From contig QQUY01000001.1 in assembly GCA_003385635.1 (NCBI GenBank), positions 1,961,001 through 2,025,000 of the forward strand: a stretch of DNA of 64,000 nucleotides, written 5' to 3'. This DNA comes from Acidobacteriota bacterium. Lineage in GTDB: Bacteria; Acidobacteriota; Blastocatellia; Pyrinomonadales; Pyrinomonadaceae. The notes beneath the pieces were generated by a model. That model did no database searches. It saw only the letters and a list, made by a program, of their open reading frames with translations, and was not told the DNA's origin. This document shows, piece after piece, positions 35,947 through 43,786 of the stretch (positions within the stretch are counted from its first letter, which is position 1; each line of letters starts with the position of its first letter). The position numbers and the translations under genes are program-made.

Positions 35947-36528
35947 TCAAATCTCCAGTGCCGCTTGCAGGGGATCGGGGTTGATCTGATCGATCAAACC
36001 CATTTCAAGTGCTTCGTCGGCTCCCACGGTTCGCGCTGTGAGGAGCATATCTAGCGCGCGTTTTTCTCCGATCAGCCTCGGAAGAAACTGTGTGCCGCCC
36101 CATCCGGTGATGATCCCGAGTTTCGGGCCCGGATGACAAAATACAGATCTTTCGGATGCCACTCTTTTCGCACACGCCACTGCAAGATCGAGCGCGCCTC
36201 CGAAGCAATATCCGTCAATAGCAGCGATTACCGGGATCGGAGACCGCGCGATAGAAAGCATCAATTCCTGTCCTTTCTGACCGAAGTCCCTTGCCGTTTC
36301 CGGGTCAAGCACGGCGACCTCTCTTATGTTGGCGCCTGAAGCAAAAGTGTCGCCCGACCCGGTAATGATGATCCGCTCAACACTTTCGCAGATAAGCGTC
36401 CTGAGAACTGATTCGAGTGCGTCGAGAGTTTCGACAGATAGCGGGTTCTTTTGCTCAGGTCTCAGAAAACGAATGATCCCGGCCGCATACTTTTTCTCGA
36501 TAGAAACCGGGCTGTCAGTCCCGTTCAT
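35947..36528 (-). CDS. Short crotonase-family protein lacking the usual catalytic glutamates
   Basis: The 193-residue protein has the crotonase core: GSGDTFASGANIREV and AAIDGYCFGGALDLAVACAKR, then HPGPKLGIITGWGGTQFLPR. Hydratases carry two catalytic Glu, in GGGxELA and PExxxG; here these are Asp (ALDLA) and Gly (CHPGPKLG), so ordinary hydration is unlikely. It also ends about 60 residues short of a normal crotonase, lacking the C-terminal helices used for trimer contacts. It is flanked in an operon by a carboxylase/cupin pair and a methyltransferase. It could be an isomerase, thioesterase or decarboxylase, or a structural remnant. Confidence 0.75.
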   Translation of the reverse strand: MNGTDSPVSIEKKYAAGIIRFLRPEQKNPLSVETLDALESVLRTLICESVERIIITGSGDTFASGANIREVAVLDPETARDFGQKGQELMLSIARSPIPVIAAIDGYCFGGALDLAVACAKRVASERSVFCHPGPKLGIITGWGGTQFLPRLIGEKRALDMLLTARTVGADEALEMGLIDQINPDPLQAALEI

Positions 36529-36554
36529 ATGAAATCAAATACGATCGCCGATCA

Positions 36555-36872
36555 CTAAAAGAACACCGCCCAGGTAGAAAAGTCCTCGGTGAACTCGGTG
36601 AACCTGTGCTCGACCCCTCTCGGGACAAAGAAAGCGTCGCCCGGCTCGAAGCCGTACGAATTCTCCGCTATGTGAATTCTTCCTGTTCCGCTGATGATGA
36701 AATAAAACTCGTCCTCTTCGTGCGAAGTCTGGTAATCGCGGTTCTTTGGAGCGAAGAAGATGAGTTTTACTCCGTCCTTCTCGAACGGCTCAATGTCCCA
36801 AACGCCTTCTTTCCACTTTTCCGTCGCCGGAAGGGGAAGGCGCTTCATCATTTCATCGGGTCGGAATTTCAT
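36555..36872 (-). CDS. Small cupin-domain protein
   Basis: Starting at the ATG at 36872, seven bases after the carboxylase stop, the 105-residue protein has the two cupin motifs: HEEDEFYFIISGTGRI with the metal-binding His and Glu, and PGDAFFVPRGVEHRF with the final His. A longer frame to 36983 would overlap the carboxylase gene by a hundred bases and is not favoured. Single-domain cupins bind metal or sugar and range from isomerases to regulators. No substrate is evident. It lies in the carboxylase operon. Confidence 0.78.
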   Translation of the reverse strand: MKFRPDEMMKRLPLPATEKWKEGVWDIEPFEKDGVKLIFFAPKNRDYQTSHEEDEFYFIISGTGRIHIAENSYGFEPGDAFFVPRGVEHRFTEFTEDFSTWAVFF

Positions 36873-36879
36873 TCGTATC

Positions 36880-38499
36880 TCAACGAAGAGACGGTAGCAC
36901 GAAAGGGCCAAGATGAGGCTTGTTGGTGCTGAGGCCCGCCCGCAGACCAATTTCCAGCGCGTCCCTGAGGTCTTCAGGAGCAACGATAGCGTCTACGAAG
37001 CCTCTGGCCGCAGCGTACTTCGCGTCCAGTTCTTTCTCGTATGTGGCGCGGACCTTTTCCATTTCGTCGAGAATATCCTGGTCCGGTTCCAATCCTTCTT
37101 TTTTGAGCTTATCGAGTAATGTACCGAAGATCGCCTGAACTGCGGAATCTCCTTCCATCACGCCCATACGGCCCGTCGGAAGACTGAATATGAAGTCGGG
37201 ATCAAATCCCTGACCGGCCATCGCGTAATAACCCGCTCCGGAAGCGTGATTCAACGTCAGCACAAGCTTGGGTACCGTCGCGGAGGCCATCGCCTCAACG
37301 AATCGCGCACCTGCGCGTATGATTCCTGAGTGCTCCGCGTCGGCTCCGATCATAAAGCCCGAAACATCCTGTACGAAAAGTATCGGAGTTCCGTGCCTGT
37401 TGCAGTTCTCAATAAAGTAAGCGGTCTTTTCTGCGGACTCCGTATAAACAATGCCGCCGATCTTCGGCGGTGCCTCTTCCTGCGGAATCATTCCGCGGTG
37501 ATTTGCGATGATGCCTGTGTGGATGCCTCGGATCCTAGCCGTTCCACATATCATCTCCTTCGCGAAATCGGCTTGAAACTCGTCAAGTTCCCCTTCGTCG
37601 AGAATGCACTTCAAAACTTCTCGCACTTCGTAGGGCTGCCGGTGGTCGTCAGGAAGTATTTCGTAGAGCTTCTCAGCCGGCAGTTCCGCATCCTTCGGCT
37701 CGACTACGGAAACATTCGAGCCCTCGACCGGAGGAAGCTCTGACACCAGCTGCCGGATCTTCTCAATGCAGGACTTCTCATTCTCGGTCCTGAAGTGTGC
37801 AACGCCGGACACTGCATTGTGGGTCATCGCTCCGCCAAGAGTCTCGTTGTCTATCGTCTGGCCGGTCGCTCCCTTTACAAGATTCGCTCCGCCAAGTCCC
37901 ATGAACGACGTGCCTTCGACCATCAGGATCACGTCTGAAAGAGCAGGAAGGTACGCTCCTCCGGCGACGCACATACCCATCACGGCTGAGATCTGCGGGA
38001 CCTTCAGATACTTCCTCATTATCGAGTTGTAATAGAAGATGCGCGCTGCACCGTATTGTCCCGGGAAAACACCGCCCTGGTAAGGAAGATTAACTCCCGC
38101 TGAATCAACGAGATAGATGATCGGAATGCGGCACCGCATCGCGATCTCCTGAGCGCGAAGGATCTTCTTGATGGTCTCGGGATACCAGGCACCGGCCTTG
38201 ATCGTGGCGTCGTTCGCAACAACTACGCACTCACGGCCGTGAATCCTTCCGAGGGATGTAACGACCGCAGCTGCGGGAGCCTTTCCGTCGTACTCGTCAT
38301 AGGCGACAAAGAGCCCTATCTCTTGCGAATACGCGCCCTCGTCAAACAAAAGCTCGATCCTCTCCCTTGCGGTGAGTTTTCCCTTCGAATGAATCCTTTC
38401 GATCTTCTCGAGGCCGCCTCCAAGTCGCAGCCGTTCCTCGATACTTCGAAATTCCTCAGTGAGTTCTTCGAGCCTCAACCTTTTTTGATCTGCGGTCAT
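36880..38499 (-). CDS. Acyl-CoA carboxylase beta (carboxyltransferase) subunit
   Basis: The 539-residue protein has both crotonase-fold halves of a biotin-dependent carboxyltransferase: LTARERIELLFD and PIIYLVDSAGVNLPYQGGVF in the N half, and PILFVQDVSGFMIGADAEHSGII with LTLNHASGAGYYAMAGQGFDPD in the C half. This pattern is nearest methylcrotonyl-CoA/geranyl-CoA carboxylase beta subunits. The biotin carboxylase alpha subunit and carrier are not in the window, so they are encoded elsewhere. With the nearby AtuA operon and crotonases, a role in leucine or isoprenoid acyl-CoA breakdown is plausible; propionyl-CoA carboxylation cannot be excluded. Confidence 0.88.
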   Translation of the reverse strand: MTADQKRLRLEELTEEFRSIEERLRLGGGLEKIERIHSKGKLTARERIELLFDEGAYSQEIGLFVAYDEYDGKAPAAAVVTSLGRIHGRECVVVANDATIKAGAWYPETIKKILRAQEIAMRCRIPIIYLVDSAGVNLPYQGGVFPGQYGAARIFYYNSIMRKYLKVPQISAVMGMCVAGGAYLPALSDVILMVEGTSFMGLGGANLVKGATGQTIDNETLGGAMTHNAVSGVAHFRTENEKSCIEKIRQLVSELPPVEGSNVSVVEPKDAELPAEKLYEILPDDHRQPYEVREVLKCILDEGELDEFQADFAKEMICGTARIRGIHTGIIANHRGMIPQEEAPPKIGGIVYTESAEKTAYFIENCNRHGTPILFVQDVSGFMIGADAEHSGIIRAGARFVEAMASATVPKLVLTLNHASGAGYYAMAGQGFDPDFIFSLPTGRMGVMEGDSAVQAIFGTLLDKLKKEGLEPDQDILDEMEKVRATYEKELDAKYAAARGFVDAIVAPEDLRDALEIGLRAGLSTNKPHLGPFVLPSLR

Positions 38500-38509
38500 T
38501 TATCGTTGT

Positions 38510-39904
38510 TCAGTCAGAGTCCCTGAGGATGATCGTGGGCACCATTCCACCACCCGATGTGACGTTCGCCAGCTCTGTAGTGGACAGCCGTGTGAAGGCA
38601 GAGCCGACCTCGCCGTTAAACAGCATGGGATCGAGATCGACGAGCGATTCGGTCATATGGACGTTGCCTTCGGCATCAATGTAAGGAAAAGTCTCTTTCG
38701 CGGTCTTGACCCGTTCCTGGACAAGGTAGTCGCCGTTCTCCAGGGCAATACCTACAGCATCCTTCCACTCGTCATCCGACGAGACCCATCCGATGAATAT
38801 CCCGTGTCCGCCATAGTCGTCGTTCGGCTTGAGCGCCAGACGATCCTTGTTGGCGAGGGTCCATTCGAGGAGGTCGATCTCCTCTCCATAATGATCGGTC
38901 ACCGTTTCCGAGACCATTCGGGTCCAAGGGATATGATCGCGGATCGCCTGAAGTTCTTCCTTGTCAAAAAGACCGGCGTACTTTTCATCGGTAAGCACTG
39001 CGAACGAGGCCTTTTTGTGGATCAGTTTCGCGCGGAAGCTGTTTGCTACACACACGTCCCCCGCCCTGTACGCATTGGCAAGGGCCGGATGCTCGTCAAT
39101 GATCGGAAGGTACTCGTTCACAAGCAAACGCCTGTAGACAAGATCGATCTTGGTATCTCCGCAATATAGGCCGCCGTCACGGTGAGAAAGCTCGTCAGGC
39201 GAGCATATGATCGAAGGCGTCCCTTTTGCTTCAAAGAAATCTTTACAAAGCTCGAATTCCTGCTGTGTCGGAAGCCCCTTAAGGTCGACGATCCCGACAG
39301 TAGGCCTCTCGTCGCTCGAACCGCCGCGGTATTCGTCGTAGCAGCTGAGCAGGGTGTCGTGCAGCTTTGTGCGTCCCTCCAGACCTATCAATTCGTACTT
39401 CTCCATAAACTTCCTCATCACCGGAAGCTCAAAGAAGATATCGCGAGCCGAATCGGAGTATGCGATCCCCGCAGGGCTTTCGCCGTTGAGCTCGACGTAT
39501 GAATACGAATCGTCGGTTAGGAACGAATCGAGCCTCGCCGTCGGCGATACCTGTACATAACCGGGATCGATAGAGATCAGATCGCGCTCGATCTCGGTCA
39601 TTCCCAGTTCGTCCAGGATCTCCTCAGAAGTGATCGCCGCCTCTTTTACCTTCTGCAGCGAATTCCAGATCAAATTGCCGATCTCGGAAACTCTTTTCCA
39701 GTCTGATTCAAGAACAAAATGCGGCCTTAGATAGGGGCAAAGTTTTCGTCCGCCGAAAATCAGCTTCGCCTCATCGAGTCGCGATTCAAGCTCGTCGAGC
39801 GAGGATTGCTTAAGCTTCTCCTCATCGAGAAGCGCATTGTAATCAGATATCGCCTGTTTGAGCACTTCGCGGTTCACCTGCCTGGATTGTCTTGCTTTCT
39901 GCAT
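38510..39904 (-). CDS. Circularly permuted ATP-grasp-like protein
   Basis: The 464-residue protein resembles the circularly permuted ATP-grasp/glutathionylspermidine synthase-like group: DSYSYVELNGESPAGIAYSD near residue 130, LALKPNDDYGGHGIFIGW (a phosphate-binding loop) near 355, YLVQERV, and ending in an SGGGMVPTIIL segment found in that group. Such enzymes ligate a carboxylate and an amine at the expense of ATP. It is the first gene of the carboxylase operon after the unknown 39950 gene, 10 bases upstream of the carboxylase subunit. Substrates unknown. Confidence 0.75.
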   Translation of the reverse strand: MQKARQSRQVNREVLKQAISDYNALLDEEKLKQSSLDELESRLDEAKLIFGGRKLCPYLRPHFVLESDWKRVSEIGNLIWNSLQKVKEAAITSEEILDELGMTEIERDLISIDPGYVQVSPTARLDSFLTDDSYSYVELNGESPAGIAYSDSARDIFFELPVMRKFMEKYELIGLEGRTKLHDTLLSCYDEYRGGSSDERPTVGIVDLKGLPTQQEFELCKDFFEAKGTPSIICSPDELSHRDGGLYCGDTKIDLVYRRLLVNEYLPIIDEHPALANAYRAGDVCVANSFRAKLIHKKASFAVLTDEKYAGLFDKEELQAIRDHIPWTRMVSETVTDHYGEEIDLLEWTLANKDRLALKPNDDYGGHGIFIGWVSSDDEWKDAVGIALENGDYLVQERVKTAKETFPYIDAEGNVHMTESLVDLDPMLFNGEVGSAFTRLSTTELANVTSGGGMVPTIILRDSD

Positions 39905-39949
39905 CAGATCTCTTAATTCGCATCCGTCGAATGTTAAACACCCGGACCG

Positions 39950-40534
39950 TCAGCTCGTCTTTGCGCGCTTGTTGAGCCACTTCACCCAGCGTTCTATGAT
40001 CGGCCTCAAAGGCTTGAAAAGCTTGCCCCGGATAGTATTTTCAGATTCCTTCTCGCTCCACGCCCTGAGTTTCTTCTCAGCATATTGGCGGATCTGCGGT
40101 TCTAGGTTCTGCTTCTTGACGGAGTGGCGCATTGTCAGGAAATAATGTTGACCTACGAGCGAGAAGATCAGGCCGGCGAGATTGCTCTTGAACGAAGCCT
40201 TCGCCATCAACCGTTTGAAAAATCCCTCGGTCGGCTGTGTCAGCGCACCGATCGACACCTCGAGCCAGGGTGACTTGTTCTGCACCTTGGGATGATAAAG
40301 GCCCGGCAGGTCTCCCTGCATTTTCGTCTTCTCTTTCACATCCTTGAGCCGAGGGTCATCGATGAAGTCCACCAGCCTGATCCGCTCAAGCCCTCGAATG
40401 TGTTCGACCGGAAGAAAGTTTACGATCCGCTGGATGTTCTCTTCGGTCTTCTTCGGAAGATCGATCGTCGTCGTGTTCTCGATCTTCAGCTTCTTCTCGC
40501 CCGTAGGCTTTTTACCTGCTACCTGAATTCCCAT
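39950..40534 (-). CDS. Unknown protein, possibly a degenerate metallopeptidase-like protein
   Basis: The 194-residue protein is charged and basic at the end. A run reading FLPVEHIRGLERIRLVDF followed by GLYHP recalls small metallopeptidase-like proteins, but the expected HExxH motif is absent: the corresponding place reads LVGQHYFLTMRHSVKK, with isolated histidines. No signal peptide or membrane segment is clear. It lies 45 bases upstream of the ATP-grasp gene on the same strand and divergent from lpxC. Function unknown. The fold resemblance is weak and by eye. Confidence 0.6.
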   Translation of the reverse strand: MGIQVAGKKPTGEKKLKIENTTTIDLPKKTEENIQRIVNFLPVEHIRGLERIRLVDFIDDPRLKDVKEKTKMQGDLPGLYHPKVQNKSPWLEVSIGALTQPTEGFFKRLMAKASFKSNLAGLIFSLVGQHYFLTMRHSVKKQNLEPQIRQYAEKKLRAWSEKESENTIRGKLFKPLRPIIERWVKWLNKRAKTS

Positions 40535-40621
40535 TTAAATAATTACGTGCGGCGTGTAATTGCGTAAATTTGTAATAGATACGCAACAGTCAAAACACAG
40601 ACTGTTGCAGATCGCCCACTG

Positions 40622-40649
40622 TTGAATTGCCGCAAAGTACAAATATAAA
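40622..40649 (+). promoter_or_regulatory. Promoter for lpxC
   Basis: TTGAAT, 16 bases, TATAAA; the ATG follows 53 bases later, in the divergent region between lpxC and the unknown gene. Confidence 0.6.
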
Positions 40650-40702
40650 GCATTTCAGGCGGTTTATTAAGCGGCACGTACCTTGCGGTTGGATTTGAAC
40701 AG

Positions 40703-41548
40703 ATGAACCGCCAGACCACATTCACGGAGCCGGTCGAGACTTCAGGGATAGGGCTTCACACGGGGGTAGACGTCAACCTTCGGCTAAAGCCGGCTCCCGA
40801 AAACACTGGTTACGTCTTTGTCCGGACCGATCTAGACGATTTTGAGATACCGGCTTCAGCCGAATACATCTCCCGGTGCAGTTACGCTACGACGCTTCTG
40901 AAAAACGGTGTGGTTCTTTCAACCTGCGAGCATCTGCTCTCAGCATTGAGGGGATCGGGCGTGGACAATTGTTTTATAGAGCTCGACAATATCGAGATTC
41001 CCATACTCGACGGTTCTTCCGAGGACTGGATCTCTTTGATCGAAAAAGTGGGCCTGGTCGAGCAGGGCTCCCCAAAGCGTTACTTTACCGTGAAGAAGAA
41101 GGTCGAGTTTGAACAAGAGGATCGCCGTATGTCGGTCGAACCCGCAGACCGATTCGAGATCGAATGCCTGATCGACTTTGACCATCCGTTTATCGAGAGA
41201 CAACGATACAATTTCGTGCTCGACAACGGATCGTTCACGCGGGAGATCGCTTCGGCAAGGACATTCGGATTTACGGAAGAGATCGAAATGCTGAGGAAAG
41301 CGAATCTCGCCCGCGGCGGATCTCTGGACAACGCGATCGTCCTGACTCCTGACGGAATGCTCAACGAACAGCCTCTGAGGTTCAAGGACGAGTTCGTCCG
41401 CCACAAGATACTCGACATCATAGGCGACCTCGCGCTTTTGGGATTCCCTCTGAAAGGCAAGATCACCGCAGAAAGAAGCGGCCATTCGATCCACGCCAGC
41501 CTGATGAGCAAGCTTCTGAAGACGGAAGGAGCCTGGGAGATTCAATGA
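40703..41548 (+). CDS. lpxC: UDP-3-O-acyl-N-acetylglucosamine deacetylase
   Basis: LpxC removes the acetyl group from UDP-3-O-acyl-GlcNAc, the committed step of lipid A synthesis. The 281-residue protein shows ETSGIGLHTG at the start, the zinc ligand His77 in TCEHLLSAL, HKILDIIGDLALLG with His234 and Asp238, and the general acid His261 in ERSGHSIH. Length is slightly below E. coli LpxC (305). It stands alone, not with other cell-envelope genes. The stop codon lies within a 7-base-period repeat. Confidence 0.95.
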   Translation: MNRQTTFTEPVETSGIGLHTGVDVNLRLKPAPENTGYVFVRTDLDDFEIPASAEYISRCSYATTLLKNGVVLSTCEHLLSALRGSGVDNCFIELDNIEIPILDGSSEDWISLIEKVGLVEQGSPKRYFTVKKKVEFEQEDRRMSVEPADRFEIECLIDFDHPFIERQRYNFVLDNGSFTREIASARTFGFTEEIEMLRKANLARGGSLDNAIVLTPDGMLNEQPLRFKDEFVRHKILDIIGDLALLGFPLKGKITAERSGHSIHASLMSKLLKTEGAWEIQ

Positions 41549-41695
41549 CCAGGGATCGGGGATCATGTGTCAGGTATCGAGGATCATGTGTCACACGTGA
41601 GGTGTCACGTATCTCAGAAAATTTGTCATGAATCATGCGTAGCGGATGATTCGCGAGACTGATACATGATCCATGGTCCCTGATACTTGACCAAG
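41542..41695 (+). repeat. Long heptad-period tract beginning at the lpxC stop
   Basis: Up to 22 units in 7-base register, beginning TCAATGA, which contains the TGA stop at 41546-41548. Units such as TCGGGGA, TCATGTG, TCAGGTA and TCGAGGA share a leading TC; the later part drifts to GATACAT, GATCCAT and GGTCCCT. No gene here. Confidence 0.75.
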
Positions 41696-41725
41696 CGCCC
41701 GCAATGATCGATGCAGGCAGAGTTG

Positions 41726-42337
41726 TCATTCCTGCTTATTCAGGACCCACTGCGGGACCCGGTCGCTGTTAGAACGTGCTGGCTCAAATCGTCCGTCGCC
41801 TTCATAGTCGAAAATGCGGAAAGTGACCAGGCGGCGTCTTTCGGCGGCTTTTTTCGGATCAGTACCATCGTCACCGCCGACGCCCCTTACCCAGACTCTA
41901 TATCCGAAGACGGTCTCTTCTACCGTTAACTCGGCAAGGATCTCGACCTGGAATGGCCCATCGAATTGAGGCAATTTCGCGCGCTTGTCGGGAGATTCCA
42001 AAATGTATGAACCTGATACCTCGTGTTCCTTAATGAGAACGTCAACTTTTTGGCCCCCGGTGCTCTGCCAGGCGAACTGTCGTTCCCTTACAAAGTCTTT
42101 TTCCTGAGGAACGATCACCTGCCACCCGTCGTTTAACGGATCAACGGTTTTCACGCCCGGGACGAGGTTCGCTTCCGGTGAGCTGCTGTTTTCAGCCGTC
42201 CGGTTTCCGTCAGCGTTCGTGTTCCGGTTTTCGTTCGCCGAATTCGCCGAATTGACTGTGTTCGTATTGACTTCTGGAGTGCTGGAACACGAGAAAGCTA
42301 TGACGGATGCTGCAATGACAAGTATCAGTTTCTTCAT
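41726..42337 (-). CDS. Predicted lipoprotein with Asn-rich linker
   Basis: The 203-residue protein has a lipoprotein signal (LILVIAASVIAFSC, Cys17), an Asn/Ser/Thr-rich linker (NTNTVNSANSANENRNTN) and a globular domain with WQVIVPQEKDFVRERQFAW, VLIKEHEVSGSYIL and VEETVFGYRVWVRGVGG. A Cys after FS is typical of lipidation. Function unknown; it may sense or bind an envelope component. The Asn-rich linker style recurs in the lipoprotein at 23235-23774. Confidence 0.75.
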   Translation of the reverse strand: MKKLILVIAASVIAFSCSSTPEVNTNTVNSANSANENRNTNADGNRTAENSSSPEANLVPGVKTVDPLNDGWQVIVPQEKDFVRERQFAWQSTGGQKVDVLIKEHEVSGSYILESPDKRAKLPQFDGPFQVEILAELTVEETVFGYRVWVRGVGGDDGTDPKKAAERRRLVTFRIFDYEGDGRFEPARSNSDRVPQWVLNKQE

Positions 42338-42468
42338 GGATTTAACATTACCTCATTTTGGTCATCCTGACACCAATCCGCAAATCTTCGGACTCACCCA
42401 GGACGATTCGAACTTACTGCACTAAATTGAGTGCCAAATATTGACAAATACTGTTATTCTCATAAACT

Positions 42469-42483
42469 GTCCCCGGTGGGGAC
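42469..42483. promoter_or_regulatory. Palindrome before the antitoxin gene, possible operator
   Basis: GTCCCC-GGT-GGGGAC is a perfect inverted repeat one base before the ATG. Type II antitoxins of this family commonly repress their own operon at such sites. Confidence 0.5.
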
Positions 42484-42484
42484 A

Positions 42485-42751
42485 ATGCGAAACACAACTG
42501 TGAATATTTCAATTCCCGAATCGATGAAAGCGCAGGTTGAGGAGATCGTAGCCTCCGAAGGCTACGGCAATACAAGCGAGTTCTTTCGTGAGCTGGTTCG
42601 TAATTACCTTAGGAAACGTCAGGAAGAGAATCTTGAGGGATTGCTTCTCGAAGCTATTCGGAGCAACGATTTTTCCCCTCTGAAGAAAGAGGATTTCGAG
42701 AAGATGAAATCGGATTTGAGTAAGAGAATTGGTTCGAGAGAAGAAGAGTAG
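42485..42751 (+). CDS. ParD-type antitoxin (ribbon-helix-helix)
   Basis: From the ATG at 42485 the 88-residue protein begins MRNTTVNISIPESMKAQVEE, a ribbon-helix-helix DNA-binding start, then GYGNTSEFFRELVRNYLRKR, the typical ParD helices, and an acidic C-terminus (LKKEDFEKMKSDLS) that would bind the toxin. Eight bases separate it from the toxin pseudogene. The inverted sequence GTCCCCGGTGGGGAC at 42469-42483, directly before the start, could be its operator. The antitoxin looks intact although the toxin is broken. Confidence 0.82.
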   Translation: MRNTTVNISIPESMKAQVEEIVASEGYGNTSEFFRELVRNYLRKRQEENLEGLLLEAIRSNDFSPLKKEDFEKMKSDLSKRIGSREEE

Positions 42752-42759
42752 CGTGCTGA

Positions 42760-43071
42760 TTGCAGATCAGATTAAGCAGAGAGGCTAGAACGGATTGAAT
42801 TGAGATTGCGGACTTCCTTTTAGAAGTCAGTCCAGAGACCGGATACGATTTTCTAACACGACTCGAGGAAACGATTTCGGATCTAGGAAAAAACCCACGA
42901 ATAGGGAGTCCACAGGAGGCTAATGATCCTGAGATTCAAGGCTTACGGGTTTGGCCTGTAAAAAGCTTCCGGCGGTATCTAATCTTCTACCTTATCCGAT
43001 TGGATACTTTAGACATTCTCAGGATCGTGGATTCTCGAAGAGATTTCTCGCTGCTATTTCACACTGATTGA
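42760..43071 (+). pseudogene. ParE-type toxin gene interrupted by an in-frame stop
   Basis: Reading from a TTG at 42760, 12 codons (MQIRLSREARTD) are followed by TGA at 42796-42798. The same frame then runs on for 90 codons to 43069-43071 with clear RelE/ParE features: IEIADFLLEVSPETGYDFL, LRVWPVKSFRRYLIFY and ILRIVDSRRDF. Restoring one residue at the stop gives a continuous ParE sequence of normal length. Thus a single nonsense change, or a sequencing error, inactivates the toxin. Spacing to the antitoxin is eight bases. No restart codon upstream of the first conserved helix is evident. Confidence 0.8.
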
Positions 43072-43084
43072 TACAAGCAATTGA

Positions 43085-43531
43085 CTACGATTGCAGAGTA
43101 TTTTCGTTATTCGTTGGATCGTGAACAAGAAACTCACCAGATATCTTGAAGGGTATTCCGTATGCCTCAAGCAAGGTTCTAAGGTCTCTACTTTCGTGGA
43201 CATAGCCTTTTTCGAAACGAACTTCTCCGCCCCAACAGGATAGGTGCCTTGCGACCCGATCCACGATCCTTCGCCTCTCAGCGGCTGAGACTTCCTCAAA
43301 CATCGGTTCCCATCTCTTGATCTCATCTACGTAAAGCGATTGGTAGAACCAACCAAAACTCACTCCTACACGAGTCTCGCGAGTATTCTCTTGGTACACG
43401 GCCCAATGTCCGTTCGGGCCCTCGGATATGAGCTGTACGGTAAATCCGTCTCGTTCTTGTCGCTCTTTATCCTCGGCAATGCGCCGCGAAAAGAAGACTT
43501 GGTCCTTGAGGAATCTTAGGAGATCTATCAT
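43085..43531 (-). CDS. Hypothetical protein
   Basis: The 148-residue protein starts MIDLLRFLKDQVFF and contains TVQLISEGPNGHWAVYQE, VGVSFGWFYQSLYVDEIKRWEPMFEE and a C-terminal GIPFKISGEFLVHDP. It has no signal peptide, membrane segment or recognisable motif. Some residues suggest a small alpha/beta fold of immunity-protein type, which is only impression. It is convergent with the broken toxin gene, with 13 bases between. Confidence 0.6.
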   Translation of the reverse strand: MIDLLRFLKDQVFFSRRIAEDKERQERDGFTVQLISEGPNGHWAVYQENTRETRVGVSFGWFYQSLYVDEIKRWEPMFEEVSAAERRRIVDRVARHLSCWGGEVRFEKGYVHESRDLRTLLEAYGIPFKISGEFLVHDPTNNENTLQS

Positions 43532-43687
43532 TACCGGATTATTGACGACATTTAGCTCCTACGGAGCTGGATAGACGTCATCCATCCGAGGGCTATCAAC
43601 ATCGGGCGCCTCTGGCGCTGAAAGTATGAGATTCGGCTGAAGCTCTCGATCGCTTTCAGTCGTTAGTCCTTATATCTAAGCCCTGAT

Positions 43688-43786
43688 CTTCGCCCTCCCT
43701 CACGGTCGGGCTACTGACACTTCCGGTTCATTGTTCAATGGTCAATGCACATTGATCAATGATCATTGATCGTTGTCCCATTGACT
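43688..43786. repeat. Dispersed 33-bp element and heptad tract reaching into gnd
   Basis: 43688-43720 is a second copy of the element at 27693-27725. From 43724 nine heptads run in register (TTGTTCA, ATGGTCA, TTGATCA, ATGATCA and so on) to 43786. The gnd stop (43763-43765) and its last codons fall inside this tract. Confidence 0.7.

Noticed and set aside
42796..42798. TGA in the ParE gene read as selenocysteine
   Set aside because: No SECIS-like hairpin was seen after it and ParE toxins do not use selenocysteine; a nonsense mutation is simpler.
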